Shown here one piece after another: positions 11,313-23,793 of a stretch of DNA of 64,000 nucleotides. The notes beneath the pieces are model-generated. The model was not told the DNA's origin. It did not search any database and saw nothing but the letters and a program-made list of their open reading frames with translations. The stretch's first letter is position 1. Each line of letters opens with the position of its first letter. A program made the translations under genes and the position numbers. The DNA is from Glebionis coronaria (taxonomy: Eukaryota > Streptophyta > Magnoliopsida > Asterales > Asteraceae). Where the stretch lies: positions 30,577,255-30,641,254 of the forward strand of contig CM046877.1 of the NCBI GenBank assembly GCA_025667525.1. Reading direction: 5' to 3'.

Positions 11313-12699
11313 TGCCCGGCGAACACGAAATTCACAATCTATCAAAACAAAACGCGTGCCTTTAATAATACATCCAAGTAATATTTCATACTTAATAAAA
11401 TGAAATAAATATCTCAAAGTGAAAATCAAACTCACACGATACTCAATTTAATAAATCCTTCTTACGTACATTTTTACATTTTTATTCTTTCAAAAACTAT
11501 CGATAAATATATGTTAATCGTCCAAACTGTTTCCCTTACTTAAACACGTCAATAGCTTACGATACTAATCAGAAACTTCACCTACTATATATAGAAAGAC
11601 CTCCCAAAAGTTGGTTAAAAGATTTTACTTTTAAAGTTCCCTGCCAGACTCATCTTCGAACTACAAAAACTGGACAGTTTTACGTCAACAACTCATATAG
11701 TCTTTCTAACGTATTTATTTAACTCCGTTTACAAAACCGACACTCGTCTTTGAAAATAAACTCAACATCCTCATGTTTATCATTAATCATCAGTCCATGA
11801 CTCATTTAAAAATCCTTTTTATAGTCTCCGAGATTCGATGCAAATATCGACAACAATTATATATTGTGACGATACTCGTCTCCCGGTACACGAATAATCA
11901 AACTAACGTAACTTTTCGCTCATTTGGAGCTAGAAGCTCTACCTTATACCAAATCGAAGCTTAAGACATCCTCTACAACAATATCTAGTTAGTTCATATC
12001 AGACTCAAACTCATATTTTCTGAAAATTAACTTTAATAATCTGTTCAAAAATACCTCTTTAAAAATCATTCAAAATCAAATTTGCACCACATTTTAACAT
12101 CATTTTACCACTATAATCATCCCTATATCACTACTTTCAATCATAACACACTAAATCATCCTAGATGATCAAATCAAATAAAATCCAACTAAAAATTTCA
12201 ACATGCAATCATCAAAAATAATATATAACAAGATAAACACCTACATACAACAATGATTTAAGATCAAAACACAAGATTTTTCATCAAAAATAGGTTTTAC
12301 AAAAATGTTCTTGCATGTAGCCAAATTTTATACCAATGTGTAGAGAGATTGATGAAACTAAGATGGGTCTTTGATTAGAATTAAGAGATTCAAGCTCAAA
12401 ATTCAAAATTAAGGGGTGTTTGTTCTTGGTGGGTTGACAAAAACAAAGAGGAGGAGGGAAGAGAGAGAGAAAATTTGGTGTTAGTGGTTGTGTATGTGTT
12501 TTTCATGTGTGATTTTCCATTTTATATGGGAAAGTTTAAGGTAGTTTTTGCCAATTGTGATTCTTGTGGACCAAAGTGCAAATACTTGGTTAAAAACCAA
12601 GAAATGACTATTAGTCACTTTTGAAAATATTTACGGGTCTCGGGTTTCATAAAAATACTTCTCAAAACTTAAAACGCACACAAAATATGATATTATATT
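11313..12699 (-). mobile_element. Older minus-strand gypsy LTR, left part
   Basis: Read on the minus strand, this continues from 22677-22930, from which it was separated by insertion of the chromovirus at 12700-22671. On that strand it carries a TATA box (catataaaatgg near 12520), then a ctctctctc-rich leader and long AT-rich U5-like sequence, the layout of a plant Ty3/gypsy LTR. The distal end is unclear; tgcccggcg at 11313 is only a candidate. No second LTR or coding region of this element is recognisable. Confidence 0.55.
12695..12699. repeat. Target site duplication ATATT (left)
   Basis: ATATT directly precedes the 5' LTR. The same five bases follow the 3' LTR at 22672-22676, so the two LTRs belong to one insertion. 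Confidence 0.9.
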
Positions 12700-15358
12700 T
12701 GTAAAACCCGTATTTAAAAATCAGAATATTTAAATACGCAGTTTAATTTTAATAAACTATATAAGTATTAATTATTAGACAGAGATATAAACGCAGAAAT
12801 TAAATACGCTATTCCCAGTTTATTTAAATATTACAGATAATATTTATTCAGATAATAATTATTAAGCCTCTGAAAAATATTATATTTGTATTACTTATTT
12901 ATAGTAAAGAGTATTACGTTTTCTAGGAAATTAAAATACGATACGCGAACACGTGAACAAATACTTAAAACGCGAAAATTAGAGGTATGCATATAGTACT
13001 TGGGCTGAGTTTTTTAACTAAACAAACAAGAAAGGGGTTTTGGGCTTGAGCCCGACCCATTGCCAAAGAAACAAAGAAAAAACGGGACTTAACCCTCCCT
13101 GCTCATCAATAAAAAAAAATAAAAATAATTAGGGTTGCTGCCTTCTCCTTCCTGCCGACACATGAGACAAAAAAAAAAGAAAAAGAAAAAGAAAACCGCC
13201 ATTTTTCCCTTCCTTCTTCCAGCCGGCGAACAACAAAAAGAAAAAAAAAAAGGTAATCAAATTCATTTTATTCTTTCTGCGTTTATTGAATCACGAATTA
13301 AAAAAAAAGAAAAAAAAGAAAAAAAGAAACGAGAATAGGGTGTGTTTTGGTTCGACTGGACACACAAACCGAGACCAGTGGGTCTCGGTGGTTCGATTTC
13401 CAACCAGGCCGCAACCCACAGGGGGCGCGGTGGTGGTTTGGTTGTGACGGCAGCAAAGGTGAGCCACCATAGTGGTGTTGGTTAGGGACAGCAGGGGCGT
13501 GTGGGTCTGAATTTGACAGCGGGGGTGTGTCGGGTTTTGCTTGAGTAAGGAAACCGAGACCTTAAGGTCTCGGTGATCCTTTCTCTCGGCTCAGTCACGA
13601 ACCAAATCAAAAACAGGGTGCGTTTGGGAATGTTTCTGAGATAAGGGGGTGTTTGGGTCTGCCAGGAATGAAAGCAGTGGGAACCACTGCATAAGCAGTG
13701 GGAACCACTGCACAAGCAGCGGGAAATGTTAACAAGCAGTGGGAACTTTGTATTAACGGTGGGAACAGGAAAACCAACAGTGGGTACTAGATAATAGCAA
13801 TGGGAACACAAAGACTAGCAGTGGGAACCGTATACCAACAGTGGGAAAATAAACAAAACAGTGGGAAGCACGAGTTAATTGAATTGGTAATTATTTTATA
13901 AATTAGTTATATAAATAAATTAATTATTTTACCCAATTTTGTTTATCTAATTAATAAAATTAAATTAATTCTAGCTTTCATTTTATCCTATTAAAAACTT
14001 ATGATTTATAAATAATTTTATTTTAAAGATATTAAATTGGAAATATTTCTAAATCAGGAAACTTTCTATGTATGACAGGTTACTATTTTTTTTAGTAAGA
14101 TCGTAAATATTAGAAATACATATCATACGGTAATCAGAATTACAAGAATACACATATAAGAATTAATACAGAACATTCAGATTTATCAGATTATATAGTA
14201 TTATAATACAAAGACAGTTTTGAATCAAACTAAGAACAAATAAGAGGCAGTAATTATAAACAGTTATCAGACGACTTATTTTTCCGTCTATTATTTTCGT
14301 AGTATTCGTGAAGTCAGAGCCGATCCTTCAGCTTTCATTCTTATTTCATTACTGGACACGAGGTACGGATTTCCCGTCCTTTCAGTAAGGACTTCCTTTC
14401 CTATGCATGATTAGGATTTCTCGTCTGTAGCCAAATGTTTTCCCCAGTATATGTTTAAGCTTATCAGTAATCATGTTAATAATAGAATAAATTGCCTGAG
14501 CATTATATACAAGCATGATTAGTTTATGTACTAGTTACGGAGGTACCGTAACCACGACACTAGAGGCATCGGTGTCGTGACTCACATGCAGGAGAGTGAT
14601 ATCCTGCATCGTCCCACTCAGCTCAGCTTGGCCATTTTATCAGTATTATTATTAGTGGGGCGTATGGATGCATCCTAGGCTACAGTTTACAGTTTAGCAG
14701 GTGAATGTGGTGTGTGCTCTACATCCTTCACATTGGAGCTGATCCCTCCACCCAACACAGTATTTAGAGGTCACCCCTCTACAGCATGACGAGGTCACCC
14801 CTCCAGTTATTCATGCACCGTTGTTACAACACATGACCTATATAAGCTCTGGCAATTAAAATACAGTAAATGCATGTTTTCAGATTTAGCAGATAACAGT
14901 TCAGCTTTATTATTTATAAATCAGACTTTACAGATTATACACAGATTTCCGCTGCAACTTTACTAATCAGTCTTACAGCTCCGTTATTTTATCATCGTAA
15001 TTCCTTATCATGCTTTATATCCGTTCACTGAGCGTTATGCTCAGCCGTAGTTCCTTTCATGTTCTAACGGCAGGTACACCAGGACGCTTTTAGGATTCTT
15101 AGAGCATGTGCATTTGGATGGAAGCTATCCAGACTTCTTACTTTATGCACTTCTTACATTATACTGCTTATTTGGACATTGTTTAGTCCTTTCATACAAT
15201 ATTTTTATTTTTCATGTTTTGGGCTTATGTTTGGATTGCTGATGTTTGATTCCGGTATTTCCTTTATGGTCAGTTAATGTTTTAGGACATTTACCTTATG
15301 CTTTGATGACACGCCATAAATACACGTAACGGTCTACTTATCCAAGTGGGGTGTTACA
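12700..15358 (+). repeat. 5' LTR of the chromovirus (2,659 bp)
   Basis: Starts TGTAAAACCCG and ends GGGTGTTACA. Contains A-rich tracts near 13100-13330, a block of GTGGGAA repeats (13670-13868), and a probable TATA box (tatataag, 14839-14846) late in the repeat, which would make U3 over 2 kb. The small reading frames inside (for example 13135-13338) are low-complexity Lys runs and not genes. Confidence 0.95.
13670..13868. repeat. GTGGGAA short repeats within the LTR
   Basis: About eleven copies of agcagtgggaac or a close variant, spaced roughly 15-25 bp apart, two of them in gcagtgggaaccactgc palindromes. The same block is in the 3' LTR at 20987-21182. Confidence 0.85.
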
Positions 15359-15362
15359 ATTA

Positions 15363-15374
15363 TGGTATCAGAGC
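15363..15374 (+). other. Primer-binding site (initiator Met-tRNA type)
   Basis: TGGTATCAGAGC begins 5 bp after the 5' LTR ends. It is the standard complement of the 3' end of plant initiator Met-tRNA used to prime minus-strand synthesis. Confidence 0.92.
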
Positions 15375-15589
15375 GCAAGGTTCGACCTGTAGGCTCTAAA
15401 CTTGACCTGTGACTAGTGGGTAGTCACCAGGAACTTCTCAGATTTTGGCGTCGTTGTCTTTCATATTTCTCATGGATTATTCAGTCAGTTTTCTTCGTTT
15501 ATCAGTCAGTTTTCTTAAAGTTTTGACTAAGTAAAAGGTTGGTACAGAACTGGCCATATTTAGTCGCATGTGCTTTTAGCGGGCTTTCG

Positions 15590-17400
15590 TTTTGGTGAAC
15601 TGACCATAGGCGTTCACCCTTGCCCGTTCAGATTTTGTATTGGTAAACTGACCATAGGCGTTTACCCTTACTCATGACAGATTCATGTTTTCATTCAAAT
15701 ATCACTTGGTGAACCAGTCATAAACGTACACCATTTCGCAAGTCGAATTTCATGATTTTCAGTCAAATGTTGCTTTGTGAACCGATCCATAGTTGTTCAC
15801 ATTTGTCATATCATGACATTCTATAAATTTTGACAAGTATGAATTGGACTACAGCCATCCATATTTAATACCAGATTATAAATTTCTATACAAGACAGTT
15901 CTCAGAAAATTTTGACCAGTATGGATCGGACCAAAATAGCCCATACTTAGTCTCATGTTTTCTTCTTAGGATTCTGAGGATTGAACCATAACTATCCACA
16001 TCAGTTGATGTTAAACCTCAGTTGATTATTCTCCTATGTTATTTGTATCAGTCAAGTTTATACTTTCACGAGAATGTCGTTCTCATGCTGACTAAGTTCA
16101 TGTCTCATTATGAGGATTATGTCTTTAGCAAGGTGATAGTGTTTTCACCTTAAAATACAAAAGGATTACAGTATCATCCTATTTCATGATAAATCATGCC
16201 CTGGTTTTCATCAATCATGTCTTTATACTGAACATTGATGAAACTCCGTTTAATCATACTTTTCAGCCTCTATACAACCAGCATTAAGTCGACGCAGGAA
16301 TTGTCAGCCTATCATGTTATTTATTTCAGATCAGCTTACTACCGTTTAAACCAATTTGTTTCTTGATAATGTCAGGCAAGCGACACCAGTATCGATCATC
16401 CCATAAAATTTCCACCAGCTCCATGTACAGTATTCCATATGTACCCCATGTACAGTGTCTCAGTTATACTCCATGTATAATATTTCACGTGTACTCTACG
16501 TACAGTGTCTCATATTTGCTACATGTGCAGTATTCATTTTTTTACTTCACGTACAGTAGCCAGGTGTACTCCAGGTACCCTACTCCATGGATATTGCTAA
16601 TCGATCCTCAATCATCTCAGGCGTTTCCACTTGTCGATATTTTACCAGTTGCTGATGCTGCTCGTGAGTGGAAGATTTTGCTAGATGCTGATGCCGCTAA
16701 CACTCTGAAGACCACACAGATGCTGATGCTGCTGATACTGTGGGAATCTCTCAAGATACTGATGCCGTTCATACCATGAAGACTCTGCAGAACAAGGACG
16801 AAAACTATAAATTGAAATTTCTGACTAGAATAAAATTCAACCATCAGACACTACCATTCCACTCCATACTTTTACCTTCTCAGTTAGATGTCACATTTCA
16901 CTTAGCCAACCGTTCATTCAGAAGAGTGGAAACCGGAACTCAGCCGGCCACTCAGCAGAATAGTTACATGAATCACGGTCATGATAATGACCGTCATAAA
17001 TGACAGACAAAGTAGTAGTGACAACCCCCGTGCTCATAATTAATCAGTCAGTAACCATCGGAACTCCGGCACGGACGTGACAAGAAATACAGACGTCAGC
17101 AGTCTAACCGGTCCGCCAATCCTAGCAGTTACCAAAAAATTTTTTTAGCCTTGTTCTTATTCATCTATTAAAACACGTGCCAAGGCATCAGTCAAGACAT
17201 AGTTCTCAGGTATCATTTCGGAAGACACATATCAGGGCACCAATCATGATACATGTCATACGAATATCTTCTCAGAGTACGAGTCCGAGCTCCTAGTTCC
17301 AGTATGTTCCAAGCAAGACCCTCAGTAATTCAGGGTATCTTTCAGAAAGGGGTATACTCATTTTATTATGCCACGCATTTATCAGATCATTAAAGTTCAA
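15590..17400 (+). repeat. Tandem-repeat-rich leader/gag region of the chromovirus
   Basis: Where gag should lie there are three short-repeat fields. 15590-15990: tggtgaactgaccataggcg and variants, about five. 16420-16590: ccatgtacagtgtctca and variants, about five, period roughly 35-40. 16650-16780: gatgctgatgctgct words. The longest frame (16363-16779) only reads through the second and third fields and shows no gag motif. The rest to 17400 is decayed. Confidence 0.6.
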
Positions 17401-18261
17401 TCACCACCACCAGATTATTATTCGGATTAAACACACGGTAATACTTCCGTGAGGTTACAGACGAACCCACTCAGTGGAAGTCGCCACGTTACTCCACGTA
17501 TTCCTATGTCAGCTTTATGTAAATCAGATATTTACCTACCTCTCAGCCGAAAGGACTCCACAGTATCACCTATATTATTAAGGTTTCCTTTCAATTAACG
17601 ATAAGACCTGTCTTACTAAATTCTAAATATATTGTTATACTTTCTACCAGAAAAATCAGTACAAATTACGTCTACCTTACAAGTACGTGGCTTGTCAGTC
17701 CATAGCTACGAAGACTTTTACCTACCTGTCATAAATTCACTTTTGAAATTCCTTAATTTCATGATCAGCAGATTATTCCAGAGTTCCAGATATAATTTCA
17801 GAAAGTTTTCAAGAAATTCCTTCCTAACCACGAGACAGAAATTTAACATCGAGCTAGTCTCAAGAACAGAACATGTTTTCAGAACTCTTTATTACAGGGC
17901 TCTAGCTACGTTAAAAGAGTTGCAGCAATTGCTGCAAGAGTTACCAAAAATTAGGCTCTATTCGCCCTAGCGCCCCATCGAAAAAAATTATCAGATCACC
18001 ATTCCGAATCGATATTCTTTCCTCGAATAGAAAGTTTAATTGACCTACTACGAGGTGTCTTAAACATTCTTCCAGAAAAATTCAAGATCATGCTACCATC
18101 AGTGGTGAGGGAAGAACATGATGTTCTTCAGACCGTTGTTGCACATACCATAACCTCTCAAAAATTTTGATCCATACTCCAGAGCTCCCTAATGCTACAG
18201 CTATGTTATGAAATTTATTAAGAAAAAAAAATTTCCCATGAATTCTCAGACAAAATCGTCA

Positions 18262-18500
18262 GTATATTCATTGATAACATTCTGATCTTCTAATAGAGAG
18301 GTACAAGATAATCATCTTCTCACCGTGGAATAGATTCCCCGATAGGAGAAAAATTATATACGCAGCTTTCTAAATATGAATCCCAGTAGAACAAGGTGGA
18401 ATTTCTTGACTACACCATTTCAGCAGAAAGGAATTTCAGATAATCCTGCGAAGGTGAAGGCCATCACCAGATGGTCCCGACCGACGACTGTGAACGTACT
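18262..18500 (+). pseudogene. Reverse transcriptase / RNase H remnant
   Basis: 18262-18290 reads as a broken version of the gypsy catalytic box, FIDNILIF, in which the second catalytic aspartate is asparagine and a stop follows at once. 18451-18495 reads KVKAITRWSRPTT, the conserved stretch just beyond the reverse transcriptase palm. Between and after these are stops and frame changes. The protein cannot be functional. Confidence 0.8.
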
Positions 18501-18659
18501 ATGAAATTTCTAAAACTCAATTGACTGCTAACGCAGAAATTGCTGACAGTCATCACTAAAGCCTAGACTAACGCATAAATTCTGCTATGACTATTCAACC
18601 AGATTCACACCAGAATGCCCATAGGCATAGGCAGACTTTTGATAGAAACCGTATTACAC

Positions 18660-18972
18660 ATTGATAGAGCTATGTTCATATCTAAATGCCTGACCTACTG
18701 CAGGTTCAAGATAGAACACCGTCATGTTAGTGAGTTAGTACAACCCTTAGAGATTTCTGAACAGAAATGAGACGAAATTCCATGAAATCGTTATCAGCTA
18801 CCATAGGCTCAAAGAAAGTATGATACTATCTAAGTTATCGTCAACCATGTAATCAGCCTGCACGTTTCTTTCATCCGAAAGGATCACGCAGTAGCAGATC
18901 TACAGAAAATTCTGAAATTCAGCAATAGATCGTACGAATTCAAGGCATTCCTTTGACCATCATATCAGACAG
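18660..18972 (+). pseudogene. Integrase remnant
   Basis: Fragments in more than one frame match the gypsy integrase order: a zinc-finger end with CLTYCRFKIEH and ELVQPLEI near 18690-18760, and RIQGIPLTIISD near 18935-18970, corresponding to the core block around the second catalytic aspartate. Stops interrupt at several points. Downstream (18975-19440) the sequence degenerates into cacgttcacg-like repeats. Confidence 0.75.
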
Positions 18973-19634
18973 AATTCATGTTCACGATCAATTATATGTT
19001 TACGCCCACTTTAAATTCATGCTTATTTTCACTTTCACGTTTACGTCTCATTCGCAGTATCATACTGTTTCAGTCCGTGTTTTATGCTATCTCATGGTTT
19101 AAGCTCACGTTTGTGTTCATAACATTGTTCACGTTCAAGTTCGTGTGCCATTTCACGATACACGTTTCTCAGTTTATTACCGAATACGGTTACAGAAAGC
19201 TTGAGAGATCAGACTCAAGTTTAGCACAACTATTCCATAACCAGGCAGACGTTTCACATCTCAGGCCGTATCGTTTGTCATTTATTCCTCAGTCAGCATA
19301 CGTTCATGATATGTTCTAGTATCACGTTCACAGTATCATTCACGTATCACATTCATGATATACTCCATTCCAAAGCTCCTCATATAATTATGAACCACGT
19401 TCACAATTGCTCACGTATCACGTTCACAATTGTTCACGTAGTTCATCCCTATATATTTTCAACAGTTTGCCCAGAAATATAAATGTTATCTTTTCGGGAT
19501 AATTGTACATACCGTTTCATGTATACTACATGCTATAGCTTATTCATTCAGGTTCAGAAAATCCATCTTAAGTATGGAACCTGAAAGTATTCAGCATCAT
19601 CAGGAAAGGGTCATCAGGACCAAGATTTTTTTTA

Positions 19635-19725
19635 TGTTTAGACCTTTGAAGGAATCGTTTCGAGCGGGAGGCCACTCGAAACAGAGGAGTCCATCCGGAC
19701 CTCTCATCCCCTTTCCTTCAATAAA
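19635..19725 (+). pseudogene. Chromodomain trace at the pol C-terminus
   Basis: gcgggaggccactcg followed by gaaacagaggagtccatccg reads, across a frame change, as REAT then ETEESIR, the conserved end of the chromodomain in chromoviruses. This supports a chromovirus assignment but is short and shifted. Confidence 0.5.
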
Positions 19726-19934
19726 TCCAGTTAAGTTCTTTTAGACATGTCACGTTCCTTGTTCTCTTCAGCCATGTCACGTTACATGATCATTTCAGCC
19801 ATGGCAGGTTTATACAAATCAACAGTATTATGTCTTAATTAGAAGACAAATCATCCTTCAGCTTATTTGTCTTTCAGTTACGTGCTTTCAGTTCTTATAA
19901 CTTCATCAGCTTATTACCTTTAATTCGAGGACGA

Positions 19935-20025
19935 ATTCCTCCTTTTTAGAGGGGAAGAATTGTAAAACCCAGTATAGTCGTATCATTAATTCGGGGACGA
20001 ATTATCGTTTTTAGAGGGGAAGAAT
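19935..20025 (+). other. Polypurine tract, present twice
   Basis: The tract ttttagaggggaagaat precedes the 3' LTR at 20009-20025. The same tract followed by tgtaaaaccc, the first bases of an LTR, also occurs 65 bp upstream (19944-19970), each copy preceded by attcg.ggacgaatt. So a 65-bp segment spanning the tract and LTR start is duplicated. Confidence 0.85.
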
Positions 20026-22671
20026 TGTAAAACCCGTATTTAAAAATCAGAATATTTAAATACGCAGTTTAATTTTAATAAACTATATAAGTATTAATTA
20101 TTAGACAGAGATATAAACGCAGAAATTAAATACGCTATTCCCAGTTTATTTAAATATTACAGATAATATTTATTCAGATAATAATTATTAAGCCTCAGAA
20201 AAATATTATATTTGTATTACTTATTTATAGTAAAGAGTATTACGTTTTCTAGGAAATTAAAATACGATACGCGAACACGTGAACAAATACTTAAAACGCG
20301 AAAATTAGAGGTATGCATATAGTACTTGGGCTGAGTTTTTTAACTAAACAAACAAGAAAGGGGTTTTGGGCTTGAGCCCGACCCATTGCCAAAGAAACAA
20401 AGAAAAAACGGGACTTAACCCTCCCTGCTCATCAATCGAAAAAAAAAAAAAAAATTAGGGTTGTTGCCTTCTCCTTCCTACCGACAGATGAGACAAAAAA
20501 AAAAAAAAAAAAAAAAAACCGCCATTTTTCCCTTCCTTCTTCCAGCCGGCGAACAACAAAAAAAAAAAAAAGGTAATCAAATTCATTTTATTCTTTCTGC
20601 GTTTATTGAATCACGAATTAAAAAAAAAAAAAAAAAAGAAACGAGAATAGGGTGTGTTTTGGTTCGACTGGACACACAAACCGAGACCAGTGGGTCTCGG
20701 TGGTTCGATTTCCAACCAGGCCGCAACCCACAGGGGGCGCGGTGGTGGTTTGGTTGTGACGGCAGCAAAGGTGAGCCACCATGGTGGTGTTGGTTAGGGA
20801 CAGCAGGGGCGTGTGGGTCTGAATTTGACAACGGGGGTGTGTCGGGTTTTGCTTGAGTAAGGAAACCGAGACCTTAAGGTCTCAGTGATCCTTTCTCTCG
20901 GGCTCAGTCACGAACCAAATCAAAAACAGGGTGCGTTTGGGAATGTTTCTGAGATAAGGGGGTGTTTGGGTCTGCCAGGAATGAAAGCAGTGGGAACCAC
21001 TGCATAAGCAGTGGGAACCACTGCACAAGCAGCGGGAAATGTTAACAAGCAGTGGGAACTTTGTATTAACGGTGGGAACAGGAAAACCAACAGTGGGTAC
21101 TAGATAATAGCAGTGGGAACACTAAGACTAGCAGTGGGAACCGTATACCAACAGTGGGAAAATAAACAAAACAGTGGGAAGCACGAGTTAATTGAATTGG
21201 TAATTATTTTATAAATGAGTTATATAAATAAATTAATTATTTTACCCAATTTTGTTTATCTAATTAATAAAATTAAATTAATTCTAGCTTTCATTTTATC
21301 CTATTAAAAACTTATGATTTATAAATAATTTTATTTTAAAGATATTAAATTGGAAATATTTCTAAATCAGGAAACTTTCTATGTATGACAGGTTACTATT
21401 TTTTTTAGTAAGATCGTAAATATTAGAAATACATATCATACGGTAATCAGAATTACAAGAATACACATATCAGAATTAATACAGAACATTCAGATTTATC
21501 AGATTATATAGTATTATAATACAAAGACAGTTTTGAATCAAACTAAGAACAAATAAGAGGCAGTAATTATAAACAGTTATCAGACGACTTATTTTTCCGT
21601 CTATTATTTTCGTAGTATTCGTGAAGTCAGAGCCGATCCTTCAGCTTTCATTCTTATTTCATTACTGGACACGAGGTACGGATTTCCCGTCCTTTCAGTA
21701 AGGACTTCCTTTCCTATGCATGATTAGGATTTCCCGTCTGCAGCCAAATGTTTTCCCCAGTATATGTTTAAGCTTATCAGTAATCATGTTAATAATAGAA
21801 TAAATTGCCTGAGCATTATATACAAGCATGATTAGTTTATGTACTAGTTACGGAGGTACCGTAACCACGACACTAGAGGCACCGGTGTCGTGACTCACAT
21901 GCAGGAGAGTGATATCCTGCATCGTCCCACTCAGCTCAGCTTGGCCATTTTATCAGTATTATTATTAGTGGGGCGTATGGATGCATCCTAGGCTACAGTT
22001 TACAGTTTAGCAGGTGAATGTGGTGTGTGCTCTACATCCTTCACATTGGAGCTGATCCCTCCACCCAGCACAGTATTTAGAGGTCACCCCTCTACAGCAT
22101 GACGAGGTCACCCCTCCAGTTATTCATGCACCGTTGTTACAGCACATGACCTATATAAGCTCTGGCAATTAAAATACAGTAAATGCATGTTTTCAGATTT
22201 AGCAGATAACAGTTCAGCTTTATTATTTATAAATCAGACTTTACAGATTATACACAGATTTCCGCTGCAACTTTACTAATCAGTCTTACAGCTCCGTTAT
22301 TTTATCATCGTAATTCCTTATCATGCTTTATATCCGTTCACTGAGCGTTATGCTCAGCCGTAGTTCCTTTCATGTTCTAACGGCAGGTACACCAGGACGC
22401 TTTTAGGATTCTTAGAGCATGTGCATTTGGATGGAAGCTATCCAGACTTCTTACTTTATGCACTTCTTACATTATTCTGCTTATTTGGACATTGTTTAGT
22501 CCTTTCATACAGTATTTATATTTTTCATGTTTTGGGCTTATGTTTGGATTGCCGATGTTTGATTCCGGTATTTCCTTTATGGTCAATTAATGTTTTAGGA
22601 CATTTACCTTATGCTTTGATGACACGCCATAAATACACGTAACGGTCTACTTATCCAAGTGGGGTGTTCCA
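20026..22671 (+). repeat. 3' LTR of the chromovirus (2,646 bp)
   Basis: Starts TGTAAAACCCG and ends GGGTGTTCCA; the penultimate bases differ from the ACA of the 5' copy. Nearly identical to 12700-15358. Differences include shorter A runs near 20440-20640 and scattered transitions. Confidence 0.95.
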
Positions 22672-22676
22672 ATATT
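22672..22676. repeat. Target site duplication ATATT (right)
   Basis: Matches 12695-12699 exactly. Confidence 0.9.
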
Positions 22677-22930
22677 GTCCCGGCACGACTTAATACGGCA
22701 TTAAAAATAAAAAGTCAAAATATTAAACATCGACATGTCTAAAATAAAACGTAATCCGTTGATATCGTCATCACTAATAATCCTCGCAACTCGTCAAAAT
22801 GTAAAAATATAACTTTCAACATTCATCCAAATCAAATCACCAATCATCATGACAATCAATCTCGTCAAAAATTTTCAAAAGTATACGTAAAAATATAATT
22901 AAATAATGACCACAGGTTTGTGTTGTTACA
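22677..22930 (-). mobile_element. Older minus-strand gypsy LTR, U3 end
   Basis: On the minus strand the LTR begins TGTAACAACAC at 22930, directly preceded by a purine tract (tttaggagggtagga), so this is the 3' LTR of a minus-strand element. It continues at 12699 beyond the nested chromovirus. Confidence 0.6.
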
Positions 22931-23790
22931 TCCTACCCTCCTAAAAGAGAGCGACGTCCCGACGCTCAACCCGCCTCACACTCGCGCTTCCTCACTTCTA
23001 GAATCAACGTGACCTCTTATCCTCAAGAGATACTCACGTCTTTCACACCAGTTCAAGTCAATTCTTATGATATCACCATACAACCGAATATTACTCCACT
23101 CCAATTTCCAAAATTTCATCTTCTATTATGATAATATTCCTCTTACCCCGCATGGGAGCGAATAGTACATGTACGGTTGAATGAATGCATATGAACAAGT
23201 AATAACATACTAAAAATGACAAATAATTCTAAAAACATAAGACAATAATTTGCACAAGAATAGACCGTGGAGCTAGCTAGGCACCACGATATTTTATTAG
23301 AACGGTTACGATTTTTTGACAGAATTAAAATCCTAAGACGAATAAAACCTAGAAAGCATGAAAACAAAAAATACATGGATCTTCATTGAAGCTGACCACA
23401 ACGAAGTGTCCATGCGGAGGCCGTAGCCTTTCAGAGATAGCATCTTTTAATTTAAAATGTGATTTCATGTAATAAAGTATTCATGGATTTTAAGACGGTT
23501 TTACAGTTGGTAACGTAGTATGTGAGTACATTATTAGAAGGATACATAAATATCATTATCGACAATATACGTTTTCACAGTTATCCGTGAGTACTTGACT
23601 ATGAATTCAATTTCCATTTCATGACTGCCATTAAAAATAATTCTATCGAAAAGTCCGACTCGTAAATTGATTTAAAATATTACATCGCTATTGCAACCTA
23701 ACCATGACACTAGAAAAAATGATTTTCGAGCATGATTTTATGACACTACAAATACAGTTTATTGAAAGAAATTATTGGCCACTAAAACAT
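22931..23790. other. No gene seen
   Basis: 22931-23130 should be the 3' internal end of the older minus-strand element but carries no recognisable coding sequence. The remainder is AT-rich without features; the frame at 23143-23376 on the minus strand has no domain or context. Confidence 0.4.
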
Positions 23791-23793
23791 ATA

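Larger units (their letters stand above)
12700..22671 (+). mobile_element. Complete but coding-dead Ty3/gypsy chromovirus
   Basis: 9,972 bp bounded by direct LTRs (12700-15358 and 20026-22671) and a 5-bp target duplication ATATT. A primer-binding site for initiator Met-tRNA follows the 5' LTR, and a purine tract precedes the 3' LTR. Order inside is reverse transcriptase, RNase H region, integrase, then a chromodomain trace, which is gypsy order and suggests a Tekay/Del-like chromovirus. No frame above 138 codons survives in the 4.67-kb interior, and gag and protease are not recognisable. The LTRs differ at only about 20-25 bases by eye plus homopolymer lengths, roughly 1%. Confidence 0.93.

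Noticed and set aside
13135..13338. Lys-rich frames in the LTRs (also 20461-20856)
   Set aside because: They run through A-homopolymers that differ in length between the two LTRs, so the frame is not conserved.
16363..16779. 138-codon frame in the chromovirus interior as gag
   Set aside because: It has no zinc knuckle or capsid motif and mainly reads through short tandem repeats.
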